Shown: positions 46,211 to 57,718, counted from the first letter of the stretch. The stretch: 64,000 nucleotides of DNA from Sternotherus odoratus (GCA_032164245.1 JAVMKO010000001.1:15165603-15229602), one strand, 5' to 3'. Numbers and translations: made by a program. Notes: a model not told the origin generated them from the letters alone.

Positions 46211-48750
46211 TGCTCCTTATGCTGGTTTCTTATCCAGGCCTCCATACTGGGTAATCCCATAAAGCCAGTCAGTTTTCAGGGCTGTCCTAAGGTTACTGGC
46301 AAGTATTTTTCAAGGAACGAAGGGGGATCTGGCGCCTCTTCTTCTGATAATCCCTTGGGAAATCTGCAGGGTCTTTGGGCCAAACCCCACATCATTATGG
46401 AGGGGGAACAACAGAACTGGATCATGAAACCCCTGAGTGTTTCTTCCTCTTTGGACACTCCCCATTCATTTTTCTGAAAGAGGGGAAAAGCTGCTCCCAT
46501 AGGGCATTATTATTCCATTATGCCTCAAACATAGCAATAACCCCTCCATAAAGTGAACGATATCCTGAGATAGAAATTCTCAGCAGCCCGGGGAGAAAGT
46601 CTCCCAGGAACACTAATGAGAATTGTCCTGCTTCCGCATGCACTACAATTAATTTTTTCTTCTGAAGGCCTAGGGCCTGCTCAAAAGCTCAGGAAACAAA
46701 GCAGGCCTAAGAGTTGCAAAGTGCAATGATATATATATATATTCCAGTGCTCCGAAAAGGAGGAGTGTGCATCACTACCTGCTGCATTTTAACAACCGGA
46801 GTATACATACTAACTGGCTATGCTGGACAAATGGCCCTTACTGATAGTTCTCCCTTGAGGCTGTGATACCCAGTGCATGGATTGAAGGACTCTAGCTATT
46901 CTCCCTCCCTAGCACAATGCAAATCTCTTAAGTGAACCAGGAGTGAAGTCTGTTTTTACACGGGGGATCCCCACAAGCCACCTGCATTATTAAGTCTCAC
47001 TTACGTTTAAATGGGACTTACATGGTGCATAGTCTTTGCAAAGGCCTCTTACACTGAGGTGACTTTCTAGTCCCTAGGTGTGGAGGTTAATGTGGCACGG
47101 AAATTGTGCGATGATTGGTTTTGTCTGCCTTTGTGTTTGTAATTGTCTGAAATGCCAAAGGATTTTAAAACCCCTTTTCTGCCGGAGCACACATTTACTT
47201 CAACTAGTTCAGGCAACAACAGCCAGTCCATCATGATAAGTAACAGAACATAAAATAAAATATTTTCACAATCTAGAAAAATACTAGCTGTAATTCTACT
47301 GCTGTTGTAACAACACATTTAATAATGATACATATTTAGTGATATTTCCTCTTTGGCCAAGCAGCAGCCAAATTTGAAGCCTTTCTGGATGGTTTCCGTT
47401 TGAATGAGAAATCAGTGACATAGAATCAGGGTATTTTCTTAGTGTTATGTTTTTATTTATTAACATGTATCCCCGTCCTGTTTCCTTGAAGAGCAGCAGG
47501 AACAAATGACAGAGGCAGAAATCCCAGAGAAACAACTCCAGACCCGGTGTCAGGAAGCAGATATTTTTTTGCCTTCGCTTCTGTCCAGGACCTTCTGTTT
47601 GCTCACCCCAAGTGTTTCACACATAGTGTTACTCCAACTCTTGCCTTTAGAACCTGAAAAATGCTGTTAGCTCCATGCTCCTCTGATGAGACCATATGGT
47701 CTCTAGAGGTGAGCCTGGTCCATTAACCTCACAACCTCCTTTTCTAATGACCCACTGGCTGGTTACACACACTGCATCTATTCTTTCTATAGTTAGTTTC
47801 TTCCCGGGTGACTCTCTCAATGGAATTTTAGCCCTCCTTAATTATAATAAATAATGAATAGAGGGTAACCCCAATTCCCAAATCAAAATTTCACTGAGCC
47901 TTTGAGATATAAGCCATTTTAGTTGTTTTCATCTGATACCATTTTGAAATCATGATGCCTCATTTTAATGGTTTTTTTTTTAATAAATGGGGGCTCCTTT
48001 ATTGCCAAGCAAACTCAATAAATAAACGACATGATTGAAATCACACTTGGAAAGCTGCACGCTGGGTACATTAATGAGCTCTGATGAGCTAAGTATGCAA
48101 ACTGTGTGGGCGCCATTTATATTTTTGAATAAATCCAGAAAAAAATATATGAAGGATGTCAAAAATAAAGGGACTGAGTGCCCTCAGGAGAGAAATGGCT
48201 GTAGTTTCTCATTATCTGCAATTTCCAGAGCAGGACTAACTCAGGAAGATTTGAAAAGCAATCAAAGAAAAGAAGAAGGTGATACTCTTAAAAAGCACAC
48301 ACTTCAGTTTAAGGCAGGGCCTCTTCTGTCAGGGATACAATAGAAGAATTTAACATTGTGAGCATTTGATTGAGAATAAATTGTTAGCGGGAAAAAGATT
48401 GCAGCCTTAGGACTTTCATCTTTGTTAGCAGAGAGCTGCTAATGACAGCAGACTGCATAGCTGTTATATATTGTTCGGCTCCTTTTTATGGATGCAGAAA
48501 ACTGCCCAAAGTGCTGGTGATTAGAAACTATGTAAATATCTCTTAATTTTGCCTATCTGTGTCAAACTTTCCTGTAAAACTGACATAAATCTAAATCTTC
48601 CAAGTCCAGAGTTCAATATCTAGCTGACAAGAGTTAATATATACTGAGAGAAAGTGATCCTCGGTATAATTAAATCAGAAGACAATTTTTTGAGACGCAC
48701 GACTTAGACATTTTCCAGATGGTCCCATTTCAAAAAGGTATTTAAGACCG
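46211..48750. other. Unassigned; possible conserved noncoding stretch
   Basis: No gene or clear transposon. A short (AT)n run lies at 46732-46743. The interval 47980-48170 is compositionally plain and rich in ATTA, AATAAA and TAATGAGCTCTGATGAGC words, the sort of sequence often found as conserved noncoding elements, but conservation cannot be judged here. Confidence 0.3.
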
Positions 48751-48754
48751 TGTC

Positions 48755-48890
48755 TAAAGACGTGTCTGCACTACAAAATTAAGTCAGCCGAACTTTACGT
48801 TGACATACAGCCCCTGAGGTAATCACATCGCTTGCGTGTGTCTGCACTTTGCTCCTTATGCCGGTGGCGCATGTCCTCACCAACTGCACC
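48755..48890. mobile_element. Decayed MITE fragment
   Basis: GACGTGTCTGCACTACAAAA, TTAAGTCAGCCGAAC and GTGTGTCTGCACTTTG match the end and sub-terminal words of the GTCTACACTA MITEs. Confidence 0.5.
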
Positions 48891-48894
48891 TGTA

Positions 48895-49500
48895 TTTCCC
48901 CTCAGTGGTCCAGCAAGTGAACTGATTCTTAGGCATCCAGCTCCCCATCAGTCACTTCTCTTGGGTGCAGATCCATGTCTCTCTCCCTTCTGACCAGGAT
49001 ATTTCCAGGCAGCGCAGTTCCCTGCCTTCATTGTGTTATTCTCAGCACAGCCAGGTATCCAAAAGATGACTGTTTGCTTTCTCTTCAGAGATGGTGTGAT
49101 GGGGTGTGCCTACTCCACACTGGCCCCACAGGGGTTAGCTGCGCACTGCATTGCAGGCTGAGGAGGCATTTATGATCTTAGGGCTAGAGTGCAGTTTTAC
49201 TACAAGTCTAAAGACAGGGGCACTGCCCAGGAACAGATCAAGAATCTCACTGTGACAGTGAGAATCGGGGCTATTACGTCACAGTGTGTCCTTGGTTCCC
49301 CTGTTTCTCCAGTAGGGAAAGATCTCTTCCATCTCTCTACCTGGTGCACATTACTTCTTTCTCTGTGCTGGTTTAGTAGCATTAGCTGGAGCATTGGAGG
49401 GACAGGTCCAAGGCTCTACCCACTCTCTGCCCCTGTCTGTCCACTTCCCACTCTCCTGTCTCTAAAGAGGTTGCTTTCCCCCAAGCAGCAATGCAGGTAG
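48895..49500. mobile_element. Composite of LTR-type fragments
   Basis: The part 48955-49080 matches the LTR-type block at 37160-37320. The part near 49375 (AGTAGCATTAGCTGGAGC, ATTGGAGGGA) matches the solo LTR at 57291 (AGTAGCATTAGTTGGAGC). Two LTR families therefore meet here, probably by insertion or recombination. Confidence 0.5.
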
Positions 49501-49589
49501 GTCACACAAGGGAGTAAGGGGCATCCCATGGTTTAGGCCCCTAAGGCAGCTCATAAGTGAAGCCAAAGTTAACATAAGACATAAAATCT

Positions 49590-49625
49590 GAGATCCTGTG
49601 GGAAATCTGGACAGGTGGCAACCCT
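49590..49625. repeat. Short DNA-transposon end fragment
   Basis: GAAATCTGGACAGGTGGCAA then CCCTAG resembles the right end of the element at 45009-45983 (ACATGGCAACCCTAG). Confidence 0.45.
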
Positions 49626-49849
49626 AGCTGTGGGGCAGATTTGCTTGTAGAATTAATCATGAGAAAAGTCAAAGACAATTGCTGACAGAGGGGAACTTAA
49701 CCTGGCCGAAAGTGGTAGAATTAGCAACAGCAATGGAAGCAGCGGTGAAAAACATATAAGATTTCCACTTAGAAGACAGGGCAAACCAGACTGACTCAAT
49801 AAACAAAATGCAAAGCAAGCTGAAAAGGACCTGGGCTCCCAGGGGTGTT

Positions 49850-49960
49850 TCTGGTGTGGAGGAAATTATTTTTCATCCGTTTGTAAAATTAAAATGGCCC
49901 AATGTCATAAATGCCTCAAGATTGGACAATTAGTGATAAAACGCAGAGGAGACTATCAAA
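49850..49960 (+). pseudogene. gag zinc-knuckle region, decayed
   Basis: The frame reads CFWCGGNYFSSVCKIK and then CHKCLKIGQLVIKRR. Two CCHC knuckles are expected: the first has Tyr where His is usual, and the second has Gln and Arg in place of the His and last Cys. They would have bound the element RNA during packaging; both are degraded. Confidence 0.72.
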
Positions 49961-50029
49961 GAGCATCTCAAGCTCAGGAGGGAAAACTCCAAAAGAGCAG
50001 AGGGCTCTTCACCTTGAGGGGGAGGAAAA

Positions 50030-50610
50030 ATCAGAAGAAAATATGGTCACTATATACAGTCTCAAGGGAAGAAAGTGGGACCATAAAATAGTGGTAGAGT
50101 TAAACAGTCAGTCAGTACAAATGGAAATAAACACAGGGGCTTCAGCTACTGCGATAATACATATACGTATCATCAGTGCAAAGCAGGACTGAGCCCACTA
50201 GTGAATGCAGGAGTGAGTGATCCTGCATACCTAACTTGGAGAACCCATCCAGGTGCCAGGTTCTGTGCTTGTCCCTGTAAAATACAAAAGCCAAACGAAA
50301 AAGTTACCAGTCCTAGTGACAGAGGGACCAGGGCAAAATCTGTTAGAGAGAGACTGGCTGCAAGAACTAAATCTGAATTGAGAGGAAATTTTCAAACGAG
50401 ATCCAAGCAATACATCAAAACTCCAGGAATGCCGACCCGGCCATTTTAAAAGACGGGTTAGGGACTTTGGATGGGGTAACACCAGGATTTATATCCAGGC
50501 TGGGGTCAAGCCAAAATACTTTAAAGCAAGATTAGTGCCTTGTGCCCTCAGTGAAAAGACTGAGACTGTGTTTGACTGGATGGAAAAAGAGGGCATCACT
50601 TCACCAATGC
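50030..50610 (+). pseudogene. Retrotransposon aspartic protease and linker, decayed
   Basis: KIVVELNSQSVQMEINTGAS shows the strand before the active site and the active-site triad region, but the usual DTG reads NTG, so the catalytic aspartate is lost. Further on, in other frames, remains of the second half and of the linker to RT are visible (TETVFDWMEKEGITSPMQ). The enzyme would have processed the Gag-Pol polyprotein. Confidence 0.75.
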
Positions 50611-50614
50611 AGAT

Positions 50615-51305
50615 GACTGAATAAGCCACACCCAGGGGGCGATGTATTTTCCCTAAAAGTGGGGAGGGGCCGAGTCCTCACCTCATCCATCACCCCAACC
50701 CTACCCCTCCTCTTCCCCCAAGGCCTCGCCCTCCGGACAAGCTGGAAGCTGGAGCCAGGCCAGAGAGCCGTAGATCCTCCACCTGCCTGGCGTGGGGGGG
50801 CCTGAGAACTGCCCCCAGCCCATGTCTCAGGGCAAGTGAAGGGTCCATGGGTCCCCACAGCTGCCTGTGTGTCTCTTACCCTGACTCAGCTTCGGTCTGG
50901 CCTGGGAGTGGGGTCTCAGTGGCAGAAGCGCCACAGCTGGGACATGGTAAGAGCCGCCAGGCTAGCTGTGGGGAGACGTGGCCCATGGACCAACCATCTG
51001 CCCTGGGTGGGGAGCATGGGGGGTGGGAACATGGGCAAGGGGCTGCTCTCGGTCCCCCTTACCCCCTCAGGCAATTGGAGAGTCCGTGGCTGCCCACACC
51101 TGCTCAGGTTCCCCGGCCCGGGCTCCAGCTTGTAGCCTGCCCCGGGGGTGGAGGCAGGGCCTCGGCGGAAGTGGCAGGGCAGAGGGCCGGGCCCTTGGTG
51201 AAAAGTGAATGGGCAAGGCCTGTGCACTTTCAAAAGTGGGAGGGCCAGGGTCCCTTCCCACCCCCATCCCACATTCTGGCACCCCTGGCCACACCTATGG
51301 TGTCT
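50615..51305. mobile_element. GC-rich insertion inside the gypsy RT region
   Basis: RT-type coding stops after GITSPMQMTE (about 50618) and resumes at about 51330 with TYRDYSVTVNQVSKFE, which would normally follow within a few dozen codons. The intervening 690 bases are far richer in GC than their flanks and carry no retrotransposon motif. AAAAGTGGGGAGGGGCC (50656) and AAAAGTGGGAGGGCC (51232) are similar direct copies. I could not fix termini or a target duplication. The 200-codon frame here is compositional. Confidence 0.6.
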
Positions 51306-51760
51306 GAGGTTAAATCAAGTAAAACTATTCACACGTACCGAGATTATAGTGTCACAGTGAATCAGGTCTCCAAATTTGAAAATTGCGCCTTTCCGTGGAG
51401 GGAGGGCTTGCTGGCAATGTTTGGGGCGGGGGGGTGTGGCAAAAATTAGTACCCTAGATATGTCACAGGCATACCAGAAGATGAGACTGGAGGAGGATTG
51501 TGAGAAACATACCACTATAAACATTCACAAGGGTTTAGACCTGTACAGTTGATTGCCAGATGGAATATCATCCGGCACCTAGACATGTGTTGAAAGATCT
51601 CCCCTGCGTTGTGAGGACAGATAACATCCTCCTCACGTGTAGAAGTGATGATGAACATCTGTCAACACTGAACAAGGTACTTCAAAGATTGGAGGCCATG
51701 GGACTACAGTTAAGGCAAACTAAATGGTTTTTTTCCCCATGAGATCAGAAGTGGTGTCCC
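51306..51760 (+). pseudogene. Ty3/gypsy reverse transcriptase fragments
   Basis: Readable blocks are DYSVTVNQVSKFEN (the GDY..LN. block position), then LDMSQAYQKMRLEEDCEKHT, TINIHKGLD and LPDGISSG (the catalytic D of block A and the LP.G block), and later DNILLTCRSDDEHLSTLNKV, LQRLEAMGLQLRQTKWFF (the YxDD-type block followed by the H...L..V...L...GL.L...K..F block). The YVDD residues are mutated. Frame changes and stops separate the blocks. Confidence 0.82.
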
Positions 51761-51840
51761 TCTACTACAGCAAGTAAAGGAAGAGTAGAGCTTTGCTCCA
51801 GCCTATAACACTGAGTAACCCAGTTAACTCCTAATGACCA

Positions 51841-52005
51841 GATTTAAGATTAGCAGCTGTGTTAGTCTGTATCTGTAAATAAAGTGAGGAAGACTTTGTA
51901 GCATCTTAGAGACTAACCAGTTTATTTCAGCATAAGCTTTCGTGGGCTATGGCTGAAATAAACTGGTTAGTCTCTAAGGTGCTTCAAAGTCTTCCTCATT
52001 TTATT
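51841..52005. mobile_element. Foldback insertion (Penelope-like derivative), 12-bp duplication
   Basis: TCCTAATGACCA flanks it at 51829-51840 and 52006-52017. Inverted arms (51877-51931 and 51952-52005, about 54 bases) surround a 20-base spacer that includes CATAAGCTTTCGTGGGC. The left end GATTAGCAGCTGTGTTAGTC is the same terminal sequence class as the other three foldback inserts, but a different subfamily. The fold point is earlier than in the others, so the hairpin-rich segment with GAAGTGGG is absent. It lies within the gypsy relic and is younger. Confidence 0.78.
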
Positions 52006-52017
52006 TCCTAATGACCA

Positions 52018-52870
52018 CTTTACCACACACACACACCAAAGCTCACAGACAAGGGCCAGAGTGGGTAACCCTGGCCAGTCATCCCTGCTGAGCACAGTCA
52101 TTAAGAATTTGGGGGTTCTGAACATGGACTGACTGTATAAGGTGACAAGCACAGCTGTTAGAAATGGGGTCTTCTTACTGTATGGAGAAACCCAACAGAT
52201 AAAGCTGCCGTGTGACTGTTTTAATGTTTTGTTGGCAGTCTATTTGTTGCATCTGATGCACTACCTTTATTCTAGAGATTATTATATAGCTATCAATGGA
52301 TTAAAATGTGCCATCAGCGATAGTGTTAATTCACTTCCCCCTTGACAAGTATAAAATATATGGCTTTATTGGGAGTAGCAAATAATGGAGGTGCCGTGTC
52401 AGAAATCATCATTTCTCCCTAGGGAAGGTGCTGTGATTCTTTTCGTCTGTATGGCAAAGCTGGGGGAAATATTCCAGACTCAAAAAACTCACTTCTTATT
52501 AAACAATATATTTTCTCAGAGTTAAAATTCAATAAGTAACTATAGAGGTAAGAAATGAGAGTACAGACAAAATCCAATGAAGTGTATGAAGATCCATTTC
52601 CAACCATAGCTCTGCTGTATCTCTGCGCTTTCAGCTTAATAACAGCCCTATTAAAATATTTCCAATGAATTGTTTCAGTTCAGAATTCCCCAGCATTCGT
52701 GACATCATCAGACATGGCTAAACTAAATATAAATGCCCACCCACTTAACCCACATTTACTTTTGATTTGAGAATATCTCCCTGTTTAAGTAGGGCTTAAG
52801 GCCGGAAGGAAGCAATATGATCATCTACTCTAATATCCTGAATGACACAGGCCATAGAATTTAACCTAAA
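52018..52870. other. No recognisable feature
   Basis: No gene or confident repeat beyond 52018. Short frames (for example 52142-52345) show no family resemblance. Confidence 0.4.
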
Positions 52871-52879
52871 GAGTGGGAG

Positions 52880-52990
52880 GGAAAGAAGAGTGGGAAGGAA
52901 ATTTGCCCAAGGTGACATGGGAAAGTTTTCAATAGAGCTTGGTCTTCTGACTCTGCATCCAGTGCCCTATCCACGACACCACAGATTTTG
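52880..52990 (-). repeat. MIR-like SINE fragment
   Basis: AATTTGCCCAAGGTGACATG, GACTCTGCATCCAGTGCCC and TATCCACGACACC follow the reverse MIR order. Confidence 0.6.
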
Positions 52991-53620
52991 CCCCACCACC
53001 CAACCTGAAACTGACTTTAATCTATCAGCCAACCTAATAACTTATTCCAGTAGGATATCTTGGATTTCCTCAGTGATATTGACTTCCCCTCTTCTATGCA
53101 CATCACTGATAGGTACTCAAGGGAATCAATCATGGATAATCATTCAAGACCGGTGGCCTCTAATTTCTTTTCCTCTTGAACAGTTTCAGTGTGTTAGATT
53201 CTTTGAACTCTGATTCTCACTCAAAGACCACATCATTCCATTGATGTAATATTTTCATGCTCTTCTTCCATCCTTCCTGACCATGGTCTTCTTCCGTCCT
53301 CTCTCACCAACCTAACCACCCTGCTGTTGGTAACCACTCTCCCATAAAATAGGACTTTGGCCTCACTAACCTCCATTAGCCTTATGCTAAATGGAGAACA
53401 ACTGGATATTCAGTTATAGCATTCCGAGGGCCTGAATTTGCAAGGTGTCAAGCACCTCTTGAGAAGCAGAGGGAAAGAAAGAGCTAGGAACCTTCCATTC
53501 TGATTCTTATTGTTATTTCTAACAATAGAACCTAAGGGTCCCAAATGACACCCATAAAGTGAAACATAGTCTATGCCCCCAAAAGCTACCAGTGTAAGTA
53601 GACAAAACAAACAAAGCATA
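52991..53620. other. No recognisable feature
   Basis: Nothing recognised. Confidence 0.4.
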
Positions 53621-53624
53621 GGAG

Positions 53625-53740
53625 AGGAAACAGAGGTGAAATGACTTACTGAAGGTTACAACTGGCCAGTGGCAGAGCCAGGAACAGAATAAAGATCTCC
53701 CGAGTCCTAGTGCAGTGCTCTAGTGAATTATGCAGCCTCC
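53625..53740 (-). repeat. MIR-like SINE fragment
   Basis: GAGGAAACAGAGGTGAAATG, TTACTGAAGGTTACAACTGG, CCAGTGGCAGAGCCAGGAAC and TCTAGTGAATTATGCAGCC are in reverse MIR order. Confidence 0.75.
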
Positions 53741-53899
53741 TACACATCCTATTGTCTTTAGTGGCAACTTAGAATCTATCAAGAGGTGATCAGCACCATG
53801 TCGAATTTGGAGCCTATGATCTGTCTAGTTATGTATCACAGCATCCATCTTGGGGCAACTCTGCTGAGTCTGATGCTTCTCCAAACTCGAAAGTGCAAC

Positions 53900-55495
53900 A
53901 AACTACGTTAATCCCTTCAAGTCAAGGAAGTTTTAGAGAACATCACCGCAGCGTCTGTCACAGGATCTTGCCAATTTCTTCCAAGAGAAAATTGACAAAA
54001 TACAATGCGACCTTCCTCCTTCCATCAGAGAGTCGTCCCTACCCTTTCCTCTTCTACAACTCCTGCCTACTCCCCTGTCCCAGATGCAGAAGTTTCTCTT
54101 TTATTTTCCTCCTCTAACCCCTGCACTTACCCCTTGATCCCATCCCCTTTCCCAATCTCCCTCACACCCAGTCTCATCCTCTCTCTGACACTTCTTCTAA
54201 CTCACTTTTCTCTGGCTTTTTCCCCTCACAATACAAACATGCTCTAGTCTCTTCCATCTTAAAAAGAGCCCATATTTGATCCTACTTGCCTCTCCAATTA
54301 TCACCCCATCTCCTCTCATTTCTAAACTCATTGTGTGCATTGGCTTCACTTCTTGTCTAGAGTTCCTATCACCCAATTCCATCCTAGATAATTTCCAATC
54401 CTGCTTATGTCCCTTGAACACCATTGAAACTGCTCTTGCCAAAGAGTCTAATGATCTCTTCCTAGCAAAAGCTCAGAACCAGTACTCCATCCTCATCCTA
54501 CTTGAACTTTCAGCTGCCTTTGACACAGTTGGCCATGCTCTTCTACTGAATATCCTCCTCAGTCTGTAATTGTCCTTCAGGATATCCTTTGGAGAATCCA
54601 CCTCATGTGCCCTCTCACTTTCTGTGGGGGTTGTACAGGGCTCTGTCTTTGGTCCTTTTCTCTGGATTATTTATGGATAATCTCATCCACCAACATAAAT
54701 TCCATCTCTAGGCTTTTGAGTCACAGAGGTACCTGTCTACTCCAGGCTTGTTGGCTTCTGTCCAGACTAAAAACTAAAGCCTGTGTCTGACATCTTCTTG
54801 TGGTTGTCATCAGACTGAAGATCCACATGGATAAAATAGAGCTCATAATCTTCCCCACTAAATCCTCCCTGCTATTATCTCAGTCACTGTAGACAACACT
54901 ACCATCTTGCCTGTCACTCAGGCTTGTAATGTGGGCATCATCTTCAATATGGACCTCTCTCATGGTCATCACATCTAGGCTAGGTCTAAATTTTCCCAAT
55001 TCAAGTTATGGCCTTTATTATCCACCCACACAGTTAAATCTCTCATTGGAGCTCTTATGATCTCACATCTCAATTACCACAATGACCTTCTCTCTGGTTT
55101 TGACAAATGCAATCTTCCCCGCTCATATCTATTCAGAATACTGCTGCAAAGATCACTTTACTAGCCCATAATTTTGATGCCATCCCTCACTTTTCATCTC
55201 TCCATTGGCCCCCCTATCTCTATCGCTTCTTATATTCACTTGCAAAGCCCTCCATAGTCATTCACCACTTGATCTATCATCTTTCATTTGTTATTGAGAT
55301 TATGATGCTTGCCTCTGATAGGCTCATGATACCAGCCTCCATTGCCCACTGGTTCTAACTGTTGTGGTTTATACTTAGAGTTTAAACTTCTTGGGGTAAG
55401 GACCATCTTTTTGCTCTGTGTTTGTAGGCCACCTAGCACAGCGGGATGCTGGTGCAAGTCTGGGACTCCTAGGTGCTATGGTAATTAAAAATAAT
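53900..55495 (+). mobile_element. L2-type LINE, RT remains and 3' tail
   Basis: Decayed coding reads FFQEKIDKIQCDL near 53970, then RT blocks in the frame at 54276-54569. A long frameshifted remainder leads to a 3' tail with CACCTAGCACAGCGGGATGC and CTCCTAGGTGCTATGG, ending in a short AT-rich repeat. The element is inferred to be the L2 clade from the F..KIDKI and LLDLSAAFDT-type motifs. It is 5'-truncated or too eroded upstream. Confidence 0.82.
54276..54569 (+). pseudogene. L2 LINE reverse transcriptase fragment
   Basis: The frame ends NDLFLAKAQNQYSILILLEL then SAAFDTVGHALLLNILLSL, matching the L2 RT block with the catalytic aspartate (LLDLSAAFDT.DH..LL). One residue differs in the LDLS core (E for D) and G replaces the usual D of DH. 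Preceding residues FQSC..P.NTIETAL correspond to the F.SGFR..HSTETAL block. Confidence 0.82.
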
Positions 55496-55699
55496 GTCAG
55501 TGCGGAGGAATCAGATTATTGTAGGGAGGAAGTACAATCCATCATGCTAATTTCCTATCAAGCAAATTGATGGTGGCCGGGGGTTATCATTTTGACATGT
55601 ACAACAAAGTTAATGAAAATAAGACAAGAATAGATAAGAAAGAAATTGTAGACTAAGAACATGATCAAAATTGACATTCTCCACAAACTGCTTTTTGCA

Positions 55700-55703
<4 letters not shown>

Positions 55704-55788
<85 letters not shown>
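55704..55788. repeat. Compound (CT)n(CA)n microsatellite
   Basis: About 26 CT units to 55756 are followed by about 15 CA units to 55787, without interruption at the junction. Confidence 0.93.
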
Positions 55789-55789
<1 letters not shown>

Positions 55790-55799
55790 CTAGGTTTTT

Positions 55800-56650
55800 C
55801 TAATAATTTAAAATGATAATTTATTTTTCCAATTTGATCCTGCCTAAAGGGCACAAGGACATTAGAATGCAGTTCAAAATCCAATAGGTTTATGATTGCC
55901 AGATGGAAGTTACAAATTGCAAGGAAATATTAGATTCCCTGCGTGCTGCACAATGTTCACTGTGATTCAGTCACTGGCTGCCGGAGAACGATAAGCTTGA
56001 GAGCTGATGTAAGTATTAATAATCCTGCCCTTGTGCCTGATTGCTACCAGTCCATTCCAAAGCATTTCAGGGCAAACAGATGTCTATAAATGACTGGCTC
56101 TGTTACATAGCAACTTAACTGTAAATTGCCTACAAATCACAGACCAACCTGTGCTTATCACAGCAAGTCATTTTAGCCAGTTCCCTTCATTTATCTTTGA
56201 GGAGGGATGTGTCATGTGCAATGTAGGATCTTCTGTGCTATCTTTGAAGAGAAAGATCCCAGCCAGGCCCAACATTGGCCTCTCAGTGATATACTTTAAT
56301 GCCATATGTGTTATATATTATGGTATACTGGGAATGCTCTTTGACAGAATTGGCCTAGTAGTCTCGTTCTCACCTAAACATACTTAACGTCCAATCCTAT
56401 GCACTGAACGTGCATGGCATCATATAGCAATCATTGAACATCTTATATACTCCAGGAAATAAGGTATAGACACAACCTATATTGCCTTTCTGTGACGTGA
56501 TTATGTTTCATACTGGTTAGTCAATAACAAACATCCTACATTTGAATATGTTGTCAGTAACCAATCCAATGGGATTTGAATGAAAAGGACATGATCGAGA
56601 GTATATCCAGACCTTCCCTACACATAAAGCAAGTAACAAGAATATGATAG
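55800..56650. other. No recognised gene or repeat
   Basis: Plain AT-rich single-copy-looking sequence. A weak candidate for conserved noncoding DNA, but this cannot be judged alone. Confidence 0.35.
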
Positions 56651-56658
56651 AATACTAG

Positions 56659-57713
56659 TGTGATGGGTTGGGTCACAGAAACCCCCTTGGAACTGCCACC
56701 TGATGTGCTGGGACTACTTCTGAGCCCATTTTCCCTGGCAGCTTGGGACTGCAGTACTTTGCCTTGTTGAGTCAGAAACACTAGCTTGTGACAAACATAG
56801 GCCCAGGTCTGAACCACATACGGCAAAAGCTGCAGCCTTAACTGAAAACAGTTTAACAAGTGCTCCTGTCTCCCAGATACCCAGTTCCCAGTGGGATCCA
56901 AACCCCAAATAAATCTGTTTTACTCTGTATAAAGCTTATTTTTAATTAAAATAATTTTATTACATATAAAAAAGTAGGATTTAAGTAATAACAGACAGAA
57001 GGAAGTAAGTTACCAAGCAAAAGAAAATAAAAGATGCAAGTCTAAGCCTAATATAGTAGAAAACTAAATGCAGGTAAATCTCACCCTCAGAGATGTTCCA
57101 ATAAGCTTCTTTTACAGACTAGACTTCCTCCTGGTCTGGGTCCAGCAATCACTCACACCCCTGTAGTTACTGTCCTTTGTTCCAGTTTCTTTCAGGCATC
57201 TCTTTGGGGCAGAGAGGCAGTCTTCTGAGTCAGCTGAAGACACAATGGAAGAGATTCCCAGGGCCTTATAAAGTCTCTCTCTTTTTCCAGTAGCATTAGT
57301 TGGAGCATTGGAGGGATGGAACCTCTTGTGTTCTTCTGTGCAGAATCACAGTTACAAGATGGAGCTTTGGAGTCACATGGGAAAGTCACATGTCCATGTA
57401 TGACTCCATGCTCTACTGGCCAACGCCATTGTTTACACGTTAGTTTAATGTGTTCCCAGGAGAGCTCAGGTGTGGATTGGTGTCTCTCAAGGTCCATTGT
57501 TATGTTCCTACAGCAAATACTTTAAATACAAGCATAGAACCAACACACATAACTTCAGATATAAAAATTATACATGCATATGAATAAGATGAATACATTC
57601 AGTAGGATGTAGACTTTGCAAAGATATGTTACATGGCATATATAGCACAAAACATATTCCAGTTATGTCATATTTACACATTTCTATAAAGCATTATGGG
57701 GTGCAAAGTCACA
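56659..57713 (-). mobile_element. Solo LTR, 1055 bp
   Basis: Begins TGTGATGGGTTGGGTCAC and ends GCAAAGTCACA, with TGTGA/TCACA termini. Flanks ACTAG (56654-56658) and ACTAT (57714-57718) agree at 4 of 5, an old target duplication. A TATA-like TTATAAGGCCC reads on the minus strand near 57260-57270, so I place it on the minus strand. GTAGCATTAGTTGGAGC is shared with 49378. No internal coding. Confidence 0.7.
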
Positions 57714-57718
57714 ACTAT

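Larger units (their letters stand above)
49626..51840 (+). mobile_element. Ty3/gypsy-type LTR retrotransposon relic (gag end to RT)
   Basis: In order along the plus strand: gag C-terminal remains (LTWPKVVELATAMEAAVKN, then a stop), two zinc knuckles, an aspartic protease segment, the protease-RT linker, a GC-rich interruption (about 50615-51305), then RT remains. Stops and frameshifts are frequent, and neither LTR is recognisable. A foldback element inserted at 51841 marks the visible 3' limit. Orientation and domain order match Ty3/gypsy pol. Confidence 0.8.

Noticed and set aside
50847..51449. 200-codon open frame, plus strand
   Set aside because: It runs through the GC-rich insertion into gypsy RT remains, with competing frames on the other strand. 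It is compositional plus transposon-derived.
3512..52005. CRISPR array from the repeated palindromic units
   Set aside because: The units are tens of kilobases apart, have no regular spacers, and the genome is eukaryotic.
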